In this document: in pieces, positions 54,541 to 64,000 of the stretch
Numbering within the stretch: the stretch's first letter is position 1
Layout: the number at the start of each line of letters is the position of its first letter
Assembly: GCF_963678635.1 (NCBI RefSeq)
Contig: NC_087071.1
Span: 4,417,624 to 4,481,623 of the forward strand
Length of the DNA: 64,000 nt
Origin: Symsagittifera roscoffensis
Taxonomy: Eukaryota; Xenacoelomorpha; Acoela; Convolutidae
Reading direction: 5' to 3'
Made by a program: the position numbers and the translations under genes
The notes under the pieces: model-generated
Databases searched by the model: none
Told to the model about the DNA's origin: nothing
The model's input: the letters and a program-made list of their open reading frames with translations, nothing else

Positions 54541-54706
54541 AAGTGGGGGATGATGTGGGTTCAGGTGGGGGAGGGATGGTGGGTCGTGTTGTGATCGTTT
54601 GCGTTCATGTGGGGGTGCTCAGGGGTGGGGGGTTTAGGTGGGAGGGAGGGGGTTGAGTGGGGGGAGGGGAACAAAAGGGCAAACGTTAAGGGGTGGGGGA
54701 ATATAA
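54541..54706 (+). other. G-rich strand-asymmetric island
   Basis: Dense G runs (GGGGGAGGG, GGGGTGGGGGG, GGGAGGGAGGGGG) lie on the + strand in surroundings that are strongly AT-rich. Several stretches satisfy a G-quadruplex pattern. The short open frame through it is Gly-rich and not credible as protein. Confidence 0.7.
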
Positions 54707-54848
54707 CGGAATCTTTTTGCAAATTGAGTTTAGGTTTAGAAATGGGTTAGACTGTACAATCGCTCTGCAAATTTTCCGCATAATTCACTTGCGACGCGCG
54801 AAACAAAAATAAATTGGAAAAAATTCCATTTTAATGTGATTCCCTATT

Positions 54849-56480
54849 TATTATAAAATCCATTATAATGGATTCCGAATTAATTATAATGCATTTTGGT
54901 TTGGCGAGAAAAAATGGATTTAAATCCACTTTTAATCCAATTTTGTTGTCTGAACGTAACACTGGAATCGATTATATTTACAACACTTTAGACCACGAAA
55001 ATCTATTATAATCGATTTGTTTTTATTTTTCCTAAATGCGGGTGTTTTTAAGCTCCTGTTTTTGTTTTCAATTTTTGCCATAAAACCCTGCTAATTTACA
55101 AATCTATTAGAATAAACAGAAATAATGAGATTTTTGGAGTCTTATCTGAATCTAATTTCTATTTTCTTCTGCAAAATCTTGTAGTTTGAGTTTACACCGC
55201 AGCTTTTTTCCAAATTAAGGTTGTATCTTTAAAAACATTAGCTGAACGGGATTTTTAAACAGTGCACGACAACAATTGAACAAAGCTAATAAAGACGCAA
55301 GATTTAAATGTAACTATTTTTGTGTATGTTTAAAGCCCTATTACAATGCAACTTTCATGTAAGAACAGAAATAAAACGAATTATGAAAAATTCTCTGTTT
55401 TTTTCTCATTTCTCATTAGTATTTTTCGGTTCTTTTTCTTTAAATAATATGATTTTATTCGATTTCAAGAATATTTTCTGATCAGCGTTGTTTGATAAAA
55501 GTATTAGTTGAACGTGCGGTTCTTACCCGCACCCAGTTTCAAGCGTTAATATTCGATTATTTTACAATTTTAGTACCAGTCTTACTAAAATTGAGAAACA
55601 ACCGATTTTAATCAATTATAATCATAATCGATTATAATCTTTCTTTTTTTTCAAAATCAAGTTATAATTAATTATAATCCATTATAATCGATTCTAATCG
55701 ATTATTTATATGTCTAATTTCCGATACAATTAAAAACGATTATAATTGATTATAATCCACTGTTTTTATTGAAATTTCATTAGTTTTGCACAAAACTCCG
55801 TTATTATTGATTATAATTGAGTATAATCCTTTTTGTTCGCCTTTTTTTTTTCAAAGTTGCATCTAAATTGCTTATATTTTATGCTTTGTGTGGACGTTGG
55901 TTCCTATGAAAGTTGCGAAAAATATTTTTAAAATTTTCCAATTAATTCAAATTTTTAAGTTTTTTTTTCATTTCTTCCCCAATAGAGTTGTCTTGTGATG
56001 CATATTTTGAGCTCTTTTTCAACACCAAAACATCAGCAAAATGATTTAGTTTCTTAATTGATTCGGAAGATTTATTTTTCATCCACCGCGGGAACCTTTC
56101 CATTCATATGGGAGGATCTCTATAAAACTTTTGTTTCGTGGTAAGACTTTGTGTTCAGCTAAACCAAAATGTTCAAGAGACCTCTTTTTTAGATTTTTTC
56201 TTTTTGACACAAAAATTATAACCCATAAGATATAACTCGAAAATAGTTTTGAATTGGCAAATTTTCGGCAAATTAAGAGATTATAATCGATTATAATCTA
56301 TTAAAATTATTTTAAGTGTTTTTTGGAAGAACTATAATCATTTATAATAGATTATAAGAGATTATAATCTTTTGGAAATTATCACGGTTATAACCAGTTA
56401 TAAATCCCTTAAAGACCTCATTTTGAAAATTACAATCAATTATAAATGTCAAAAAATAATCCGTTATAATCGATTACTTA
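54849..56480. repeat. Cluster of ATTATAAT / GATTATAATC dyads
   Basis: Roughly 25 copies of GATTATAAT or its complement lie in 1.6 kb, often paired as ATTATAATCGATTATAAT (for example near 55640, 55690 and 56285). Copies are irregularly spaced, with unrelated AT-rich DNA between. No gene is visible in the stretch. Confidence 0.7.
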
Positions 56481-56586
56481 CTAAATTTACTAGTTTCTTA
56501 AACTTGGATGCTGGTAACAATTGTACATAGCAACAATTTTGCATAATTGTACATATCGAACATAAATTGTTTTCATTTTACCAATG

Positions 56587-56614
56587 AACGAGTTTGCTGT
56601 AACGAGTTTGCTGT
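56587..56614 (+). repeat. 14-bp tandem duplication
   Basis: AACGAGTTTGCTGT occurs twice in perfect tandem. Confidence 0.85.
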
Positions 56615-56746
56615 AGCAAAACTGGTCCGAAAAAAAAACTTATCTCTGTAATGAATATATTTTGTGTTCTTACCCAAAATTTTGTTGACTGAATTAACTC
56701 ACAGAATGATAATAAAATAACAACTGGCTCGAAGTAGCAGTTTAAT

Positions 56747-56863
56747 AGGTCAGCCATCGTGTTTCAAAAAAATAATAGGTCAGCCAACGTGTTTCACTAG
56801 GTCAGCCAACGTGTTTCACTAGGTCAGCCTACGAGTTAAATAGGTCAGCCAACGTGTTTCGCT
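56747..56863 (+). repeat. Five-copy AGGTCA array with 22-bp period
   Basis: AGGTCAGCC begins at 56747, 56777, 56799, 56821 and 56842, mostly followed by AACGTGTTTC. Spacings are 30, 22, 22 and 21. AGGTCA is the nuclear-receptor half-site consensus, but the long period may be coincidental. Confidence 0.8.
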
Positions 56864-58524
56864 GTTTAAATAAATTTAACTGACTCGCTGTGTTTGTATC
56901 GCATCGACAATAGAAGCAAAACTTGCTTTATACGAGAAAAGCTTTATACTTTGCTTTTTTTAAGTAAAACTGCGTATTTTTGCAAATTAACTTATTTTTA
57001 CAAAATAGGAAAAAAATGAGAAAAAAAAATCAGCTGAGACGTATGAAATCTTTTGAACAAGTTTCTCATTGTAATCACATTTTGCCAGCTGTCTTCCGGG
57101 TTGATAACAAATAAAAGTAATAAGTTTTCAAACGATAATAAAAACTGTCTGTTATTTCGGCTACTAGCTTTTTCTCGTTGTATGAAAGTGTTCGACCACA
57201 GTTTTCTACGTACTATGAAATATTATGACTAGTCTGTTCGCCTTATGAGAAAAAATATATATTTTATGATTTGTCTTCAAAGATTTTGTTTTCAGTACTG
57301 ATGACAAGGAAAAATATTTCTCATATGAGAAAACCAAAAAGTTGAGTAGCAAAAATCTCACAGATAAACTGAATTTGGAGAAAAATCATGTGAAAAGACA
57401 AACATGGCAGGCAAACTTTCAAAGTTGTATGGCTTTGAAGTATGTTCTAAACCAGTTATTTCATGGGGTTCTAGAATAAAACTAGTTTTGACAAAAAGGC
57501 TAGTCGTGCAGTCTTCAAAGTATGAGATTTTAAGATAGCTTTTTGTCTTAGTCTACATGTATGAAGTTGTTTCAATTGCCTGCGTAGAGGTCAACCAGCT
57601 TTTAATATCAGTATAATCCCACATATCCTTAGCATTTACGGCCGACTAAAGAACTGCTGCCAAGAACTAATGAAACAAAAGTAAATTCAATAATTCGTAA
57701 GTAAATTATATCATTAGCTTTTTTTGGTTCAAGAGAAATTGCATAAGATTACAAGCGCTTTCGATTTTTGGTTGTGCCTAGATATGAATTTGCGACTGTG
57801 AAAAGAAAAGAAAAAAAATATTTCCCCAGTTTTTGATTTAAAAAAATTTGGTCATAAAAATTTAGTGAAAGCTTATGACCAGCAATTGCATGGCTAGAAA
57901 ATCTATGAATGGAAGTTTTTTTAAGAGTAAATATTTTTTAATTTGAATTTCTTTGTGAAAATCATCCCTACGCACGCAATACAAAAATCCAATCAATGTT
58001 TCCATTAGTTGAATTATCAGAATCAATACATTGAACTGTTAATATTAGCTTCCCGGTTCATAAAAATTGGCTCTCTTCATATTGTAAACATCAAGTTCCA
58101 AGGCGGGCTTTACTTTTGTTGTACAATCTTATTGGAGTGTACAATTTTATTGGAGTCATCTTCATATCCATATTCTGTAGTGGTGATTTCACATGAGAAT
58201 AAACAACAACAGCTAAAAGAAATCCTAAAAGAAAGATTTAACTGATGTCTATTGAGCGCGCTTCAAGAAGTTTCTGCTCTACGCAATCATGTCTCGGTCT
58301 CTGATATGATGATCGGTATCCACGGATACATATGATCGAAGATCTGAAAAGCGCAAATCCAATACGACATCAAATCCACCAATTCACTTGACTATACGAA
58401 GTTATTTCTTTTTTCTAACTGATCATCGAAGTAAGTTTTTTTGTAAAACGTGATAGCAAGCTTGCACATGCCTCCGGTGCACGAAAAAACAAGAGGTGTG
58501 ATTGAATTATGTTTAAATTATGTT
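56864..58524. other. AT-rich non-coding DNA
   Basis: No supportable gene. A fragment resembling family A (AAAATCATCCCTACGCACGC) lies near 57958. A short tandem repeat of TCTTATTGGAGTGTACAAT type lies near 58125-58155. Confidence 0.5.
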
Positions 58525-59191
58525 TCAGACTCCATTAGCTGAAATATCAAGCAGCCCTTCAATGCCACTAATTGACGTTCTCAACGCCAAAAGCTCGCCA
58601 GATAACCGCTCTAAATTTGGTTCGACTCCAACATTTGAGCAAACTTCTATCAAAATTTCTGCTGTTATGCCGAATAGCTGAGAAGCATCCAGTAGGACAA
58701 GACAAGCAATGCTGAACCGAAAATGTTTTTCCTTAACCACAATGAGAAGGGGACATCTTCCAGCGGCGTATTATATCGCAAGCACAATACATCCCTAAAC
58801 GCTGCTTTACTCCTGCAAAACCAAGTTCTTCTAACGGCAACATTTTGAGCCAGTTTGACGCGCCTCTTTCGATAGCTAGTTCAAATGCACTTGAGTATGA
58901 TGTAATGACAAGCGATTGAACCTCAACATCTTTCTTTCGTTCCGCGCGCCGTTCGTTCTCCTTCTGTATTTCATTAGATGCTCGTTTCTGCCTACTTGCA
59001 ACTCCGTCTAAATCAGTATCGCCTGAAAAAAGTTTCCAAACCAAAAGTTCATAGAGTCTCTCAGAGTATTTAATTTTCTGAGCGGCATCTTTTTCTGGAT
59101 TGATGATGTTCAAATCATCCAGTCTTGCCGAAAGCTCTAGCTCATATCTTTCGTTGTCTTCTGGTGATACTCTACCAGTCAGTTTCGGCAA
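58525..59191 (-). pseudogene. Non-LTR element C-terminal region (zinc knuckle and restriction-like endonuclease remnant)
   Basis: Two minus-strand frames (58733-59191 and 58525-58740) join with a frame change at about 58740. They read like the tail of non-LTR retrotransposons with a restriction-like endonuclease: FELAIERGASNWLKMLPLEE, a C..C/H..C knuckle broken at SPSHCG, then ITAEILIEVCSNVGVEPNLE, RLSGELL, and LLDISANGV for the nuclease Asp block. The usual RHN motif is lost. This is recalled family knowledge, not a search result. The element is dead. Confidence 0.6.
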
Positions 59192-59330
59192 AAACTGCCT
59201 TCTAACTTTGTTTTCAAGTTTTCATGATGAATTCATCTTTCTAAAATTGATCCCTCTCACCATATAATTCCACTTTGGGATGGAACTATTCGTAAACACT
59301 GCAAAAGCGATGTGAAATCAACTCTCTAAC

Positions 59331-59620
59331 TTACTTATCCATCCATCCATCCAATGTTTTGAGAACATTCTGTTCAATGCATTTTTTGCCGCCAACCGGG
59401 TATACCAAATATTTGTGCGCCTCTTCTAAAATTGTTATACAACTTCCAGAGAAAGCAACCTCTGCAAAGTCCAAGTGTTCAGTTTTAACAATAAGGTTAG
59501 TGTTGGAACCATACTCCGGTCCAAATTGTTTCAACGCTTCCCACCATGACTTCAGATGTTCAAGTTTCCCACCTGCAGCTGAGTTATCTGCAGTCCAAAA
59601 TTACTTTTGAAAAGTAGTAG
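59331..59620 (-). pseudogene. Non-LTR reverse transcriptase fragment (copy 1)
   Basis: The minus-strand translation gives TADN followed by SAAGGKLEHLKSWWEALKQF, matching the YADD motif and the segment after it in non-LTR RTs, then GPEYG and YLVYPVGGKKCIEQNVLKTL, where such RTs read a YLGxxxG block. YADD is altered to TADN, so the polymerase is inactive. It is in the same orientation as the endonuclease remnant at 58525-59191 and is probably the same insertion with the intervening part decayed. Confidence 0.6.
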
Positions 59621-59679
59621 TACGAAAATGTATAACTAGTCGTTTGTATGACAAGCATTTATATGAAATTGGTATATGT
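59427..59679. repeat. 253-bp direct repeat, copy 1
   Basis: It is almost identical to 63748-64000, with no indels seen and only a few substitutions (ACAACTTCC/ACAATTTCC, CACCTGCAG/CACCAGCAG). The offset is 4321 bases. It covers part of the RT fragment. Confidence 0.95.
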
Positions 59680-61917
59680 AACAATTAGTTTCGAAAATAT
59701 CAGCTGTCGGTTTTCAACTATGATAGTCCTCATACTTAATTTAAAATAATTCAAGTCCAGATTAAAAAGCTATCAACACAATTTTCTTTTTATAGTTATG
59801 ACTTGCATTTTTTTGATCAGCTCCGTGTATGATTCCGTATGAGTATGTTGTTTCTTGCGTTTCGTTTAACTCGGGAATGATATTCAACGTAATTTAACCT
59901 TTACTTGTGCATTTAATGTCGACCCCAGACTTGCTGCCAAAGAGTATTGATATGCACATAAATCTTTTATCAATCAATTTACCAGTCAAGTAAAATCATT
60001 TTAAAAAGCTGCTTTATGAAATGTATATCAATGGAAGAAAACAAAGATGATTGATACCAATCAACGAAAAACTAAATTCAATTTTTTCAGAAGATTGACT
60101 TTTTTTCTTATCACCTAGAAGAACTAATATTCTCTTGGAACCAATTTTTGTATTTCCATGAAGCTACGGATTTTTTGCGCATTTTTTGCACACATAAAAG
60201 CAGACCAATTATTTTTTTTGCAATTCGCTAACTGATTTTTCTCTAGCCAATTATTTAACATGAGACTGTTAGATGTAAATACCGCTTCCTTCTAACAAAA
60301 ATTAGGATAGCATGTGGTTTCAAAAATCTGAATTAATGGTTGTTTGAATTGCAATGATCACAAAAATTGGCCTTGAGCTGAAACACTTTATAATCATTTT
60401 TGAAGAATTTTTGAGGAAAGGTCGTTTTGTCCACAAACTTGAAAACAATTCTGTTTTAAAAAAAAACTTAGAATTTTGTACAAAATAAAACTTTTTTTTG
60501 GAAAAATTGCTGAATAGATATCATCTTTTTGGTCGAAAGTCTTGCTTAATTTTTTTTTTTACGACGCCATACTCAACAGAAAACTGGGATTTGTTGGAGA
60601 GTACAGAAAACGTCCCTAGATAATGAAAGTTAATTAACAAACAAACTGGAACGTGTTGAAACGATTTAGATAAATCCATCCTTAAAAAAGCAAAATTGGT
60701 CTTCCTGAATGATAAAAACTTGGTATTTGATTTTATTATTCTAATTAAAATTATTTTATTATAAATAACGGTTTACCATTAGAAAACTGAAGCTTGAAGA
60801 ATAGATGATTTTATCTAGTATCCGACGCTGAAAAAACAGCCGATGATATTTCCTTACTGGAACAACCTGCACATTCAGTAAACTGAATAGAAAAACATCA
60901 GATGGTTTTCAGGCAGATAAGCAAACTTGATACACAAATAAACTGTACGTGCAATTTAAATTTCATTAGAAAAGAATTTTTTGTAGTTTTTTTGCTCGAG
61001 TTTTTCTTACATGGTGTAATCCCAGCAAATTTTTCATCCAGCTAATTTTTGCGAACAAATATTTCATTATAAGTTGATCAAGTTTTTGTTTCATTTTTGT
61101 TTTCCACTAAAGTTATGTCTATAATTCTATTGTTGCAATAGAATTGTCGGATCTACCTAAAATGTCCTCCTTTTGGTACTTACTTAAGAATTTTCAACCT
61201 TATAAATAATTACAGAAATTTAGCACTGAGCTTTTTTTGAGAAATTTATAATTGCTACTCTCTAATTGGTCGAAAAAATGGAAAAGGGGAGATTGAATGG
61301 GGTGAAGATTTTTAAGTAGATTGCGCTTGGGAAGAAATGGATTTAAACTAGAATGTTGTCGTGCAATAAAATTTATTTTGACTTTCCCAACTTCTCTCAA
61401 CTCAGAATAATTCTACAAATGAAACAGAACTGAATGTTTCTGAATACTTTTTGTGAAACTTTCATACTATTTGTTTCGTTTAAATATTTTCAATTTCTAA
61501 TAGCTTACTTTCATGAATAACCTTGAATATATTGTCTGTGACTATTTGTGTAACCTTCTTGTGACAACGAGAAAATAAATGACAGCGGAGGGATCTACTT
61601 AGTTACAGGAATGACGACTCTTTAGTCTGTACAAAAGTTTGTGAAGTATGATCAAGTTTTCCTTTGCTTTTTATTCAAATTGGGCCATTATTGCACATCA
61701 ATTTTATTCCAGTCTTCAATTAAAAAATTTTTTGATACGCTATGTTTGCTCAGAATGAAATTGTAACAAACATTGGGACAATACTTTTTGAGATATTTAT
61801 TCAAAGAAACATAGTTCAACATAAAACCAACAGACATAAGGCAAGAATGGAAAATCAAGATAGAGTATGCAATCCAAACAATTAGGGAGGAGATTGTACT
61901 AAGTTATTATCAGAAAA
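59680..61917. other. AT-rich non-coding DNA
   Basis: No gene, RNA or repeat was recognised in 2.2 kb. Frames are short. Confidence 0.5.
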
Positions 61918-62651
61918 CTTCAATTCTGATTCTGATGCTGCGATTTCAGTGCCAGCCAAGTTTTGTGTTCAGCAGATTTCCCCATTCTAGGAATGTTGGC
62001 CACCCGACTTTTTTTATCCAAACTGAATACAATAGGCTCGTGGGAGCTCAAAGATTTTGTTTTTTGCATCGTGTTGCTTAGATTGGAAATACGATAATTC
62101 TTTATTTCTGTCAGCTTACAGTTTACGTTCCATTGACGCAATATTTTCATATTTTTGAGATCTTGCTTCAAGATTTCTTCATCAAGATTGGTGATTCTGT
62201 TTTCGGCTGACTGTAATCTTGTCACAAGTTCATCCCCGCGCTAATTCATGTGGATTTTGTATAATTTAAAGCTGTCAGCAGCATTGTCGTTTTCGATGCA
62301 TTTCATACACATAGTGATTTTACTGTCATTGCACCACAAGCTTATATCATCTACTTTGTGTGTTTTACGTTTTGGTCAAAACTTTTTTTTTTGACATCCT
62401 CATTATTTTTCCTTTGATAATTGAGCCAGCGCATCTCTTATACCATACAATGGTTTCGAATCCGATGCTTTTAATGAGTGAGTAATTGCGTTACGATTCG
62501 CACACCTTGTTGAAGTTGCTCCATATCTGACTCCCTCAAAACAGTATTTGGGTGGACCGCAAAAAGAATGCCCGCAAGGCGACGCATGTGGATTTTCTAA
62601 GAAATCAGTGCAAATTGAACACTCAAGGCCACTTGCATCGCTCGCAGCCAT
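61918..62651 (-). pseudogene. Broken paralogue of the RING/B-box/MATH gene
   Basis: It starts MAASDASGLECSICTDFL, nearly the same as the intact gene at 52873-53964. The RING has lost its last cysteine (CANR instead of CANC). A frame change follows codon 82. The B-box reads CNDSKITMCMKC and ENDNAAD, losing one Cys and both His. The coiled coil is partly deleted, and only the last 30 or so MATH codons remain, in a shifted frame. About 60 bases upstream of the ATG are also conserved. It is non-functional. Confidence 0.85.
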
Positions 62652-62771
62652 GTTCTCAAATCAGCAATCAGCTAAAAAAAGTTGAACTAAACAGATCAAA
62701 ATGTTGACTGCTATCAGTTATGACCCACGTAATGGTAGTTGTGGTGCAGTGTTATTCAATTTGTAGTGCAG

Positions 62772-63025
62772 TGTTACTTAATGTTACTCATGACGTCATG
62801 CTCATCTTAATTTGTTAATCTATTTTTGGATATGAAGGTCGCTACCGACCTGTCAAACAATGGTTTATTTCTATGCAAGCTTATTTACTCACTCTGTAGT
62901 CAACTTATTAAAGATTTAAGTAGACACAGTTTATTGTCATGACATGATTTCGTGAAATACTTATTTATTTTTATAACAAGATGCGTTAAGTCTTTGCTAG
63001 TATCTTAGTCATTTAAGCTACCACA
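62772..63025 (+). repeat. Possible 5' LTR of a Ty3-like element
   Basis: It begins TGTTACTTAATG, includes TGACGTCA, and ends CA immediately before TGGCGCAGCCAGCAG at 63026, which has the form of a tRNA primer-binding site. There is no second LTR in the window to confirm the borders. Confidence 0.35.
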
Positions 63026-63747
63026 TGGCGCAGCCAGCAGTTCCATTATCAGACGACCGGGTAGAACTCTAAGGTGTTCCAGTCTTTTGGCATAAACCAA
63101 TAGCCGATCCACCCAGCAGTTGGGATTCTTGGATAGGACAATTCAATCTAGCCATCACTCTTCGAGAACAGTGTGATCCTCGCGACTTGTTGAAACCGCC
63201 GGGAATATTTCACGATGATCCAGTTCTAAAACCGGAGGTTGTGGGACCCGATGAAGATGCGGCAGCCACAGCTAATCGCATTGCTAGGAACGAAGCAGCC
63301 GCTCGTAGAGTGGTAGAGATGAAGGAGGAATGGCGGGCTAAAGGTCCCAGAGTGGCACCGGAAGTCTTTTTCTACAAGGTAGAACAGCTGATAAAATCTC
63401 GTCTCAGAAGGTAGGAAACGTTTCTTTCAGAGTTATCCGCATGCGGACCTTAGCGCGATCTTTTATGAGTATTATGTTCTTCTCTTGGAAAAAGAAAAAA
63501 AATTACATCATAGAACATTTGCAAATTTATAATGCAGTGCATGCTGAACGGGAAAGTCTATTTGCCTCTCACGGGACAAGCAGCCCTTTGTGGCTGGACG
63601 ATTGATCAGGAGAAGGAAGTGGTGAGAGATATCTTCATTGCGAAAATGCGTTATACAGAAATTCGATGCGAACTATGTATCCGTCCGGGGGCCACTCCGG
63701 AAGAAACGTTAAAGTCGGCATTGTTACAGGAAAAGCGGGCCCTCTAG
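63025..63747 (+). pseudogene. Ty3-like gag remnant
   Basis: From an ATG at 63025 the frame has a TAA at 63070-63072 and then stays open to 63414: PPSSWDSWIGQFNLAITLRE is the typical start of a Ty3 capsid, followed by RIARNEAAARRVVEMKEEW. After a 115-base damaged stretch, 63532-63747 gives CGWTIDQEKEVVRDIFIAKM and a GATPEETLKSAL block, the end of the capsid domain before the knuckles. It stops where the RT repeat begins. It belongs to a different family from element 2. Confidence 0.7.
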
Positions 63748-64000
63748 TAAAATTGTTATACAATTTCCAGAGAAAGCAACCTCTGCAAAGTCCAAGTGTT
63801 CAGTTTTAACAATAAGGTTAGTGTTGGAACCATACTCCGGTCCAAATTGTTTCAACGCTTCCCACCATGACTTCAGATGTTCAAGTTTCCCACCAGCAGC
63901 TGAGTTATCTGCAGTCCAAAATTACTTTTGAAAAGTAGTAGTACGAAAATGTATAACTAGTCGTTTGTATGACAAGCATTTATATGAAATTGGTATATGT
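63748..64000 (-). pseudogene. Non-LTR reverse transcriptase fragment (copy 2)
   Basis: This is the second copy of the 59427-59679 sequence, in the same minus-strand sense, running off the window. It joins the gag remnant abruptly at CCCTCTAGTAAAATTG, losing the RT codons after the SGSCITI segment that copy 1 still has. Confidence 0.75.

Noticed and set aside
54468-54656. Gly/Val-rich 62-codon frame
   Set aside because: It is a by-product of the G-rich island with no protein features.
26327-64000. CRISPR array, prokaryotic operons or rRNA
   Set aside because: There is no regular repeat-spacer pattern, no bacterial gene organisation and no rRNA-like sequence; the DNA is eukaryotic.

Overview
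The window is animal nuclear DNA dominated by retroelements. The host is an AT-rich invertebrate. The RING/B-box/MATH gene, the Ty3, BEL/Pao and non-LTR debris, and the worm-style TTTTCAG splice acceptor fit a nematode or another small invertebrate, but nothing fixes the species.

Positions 1-26126 are a purine-rich, moderately GC block of nearly intact retroelement genes, all on the + strand. Positions 3-6252 are the 3' part of a first element: two overlapping frames making a very large third ORF, followed by a non-coding tail. Positions 6253-9993 are a non-coding inter-element region that probably holds LTR and leader DNA. It contains a 9-bp hairpin before AATAAA, a 70-bp tandem repeat and a 13/14-bp G-rich minisatellite. 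Positions 9994-26126 are a second Ty3-like element: Gag with two CCHC knuckles and the start of a retropepsin; the rest of the protease in the -1 frame; a Pol of 1825 codons with RT, RNase H, a long spacer, a DD35E integrase and a macro-domain-like tail; then a giant ORF3 with a coiled coil, an SGNH/GDSL esterase split by two compensating frame changes, and a large unknown region. The unknown region is homologous to the first element's ORF3. ORF3 is cut by a gap of exactly 200 N (26127-26326). Taking the first element as a guide, a whole ORF3 would be near 9 kb and a whole element above 20 kb.

Positions 26327-45423 change abruptly to AT-rich, mostly non-coding DNA with two families of short non-autonomous elements and three local duplications of 450-500 bp. 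Positions 45424-52282 are a decayed BEL/Pao element with two recognisable LTRs. Its last ORF, before the 3' LTR, looks like a decayed SGNH esterase. Positions 52873-53964 (minus) hold the only intact host-like gene, a single-exon RING/B-box/coiled-coil/MATH protein; a broken paralogue lies at 61918-62651. Between them are a G-rich island, a cluster of ATTATAAT dyads, a tandem array of AGGTCA half-sites and fragments of a non-LTR element with a restriction-like endonuclease C-terminus. At the right edge are a broken Ty3 gag and a second, almost identical copy of the non-LTR RT fragment.

The most notable system is the giant LTR element whose env-position gene encodes an esterase plus roughly 2000 residues of unknown function, kept in two diverged copies side by side. 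A similar esterase remnant occupies the same position in the unrelated BEL/Pao element.
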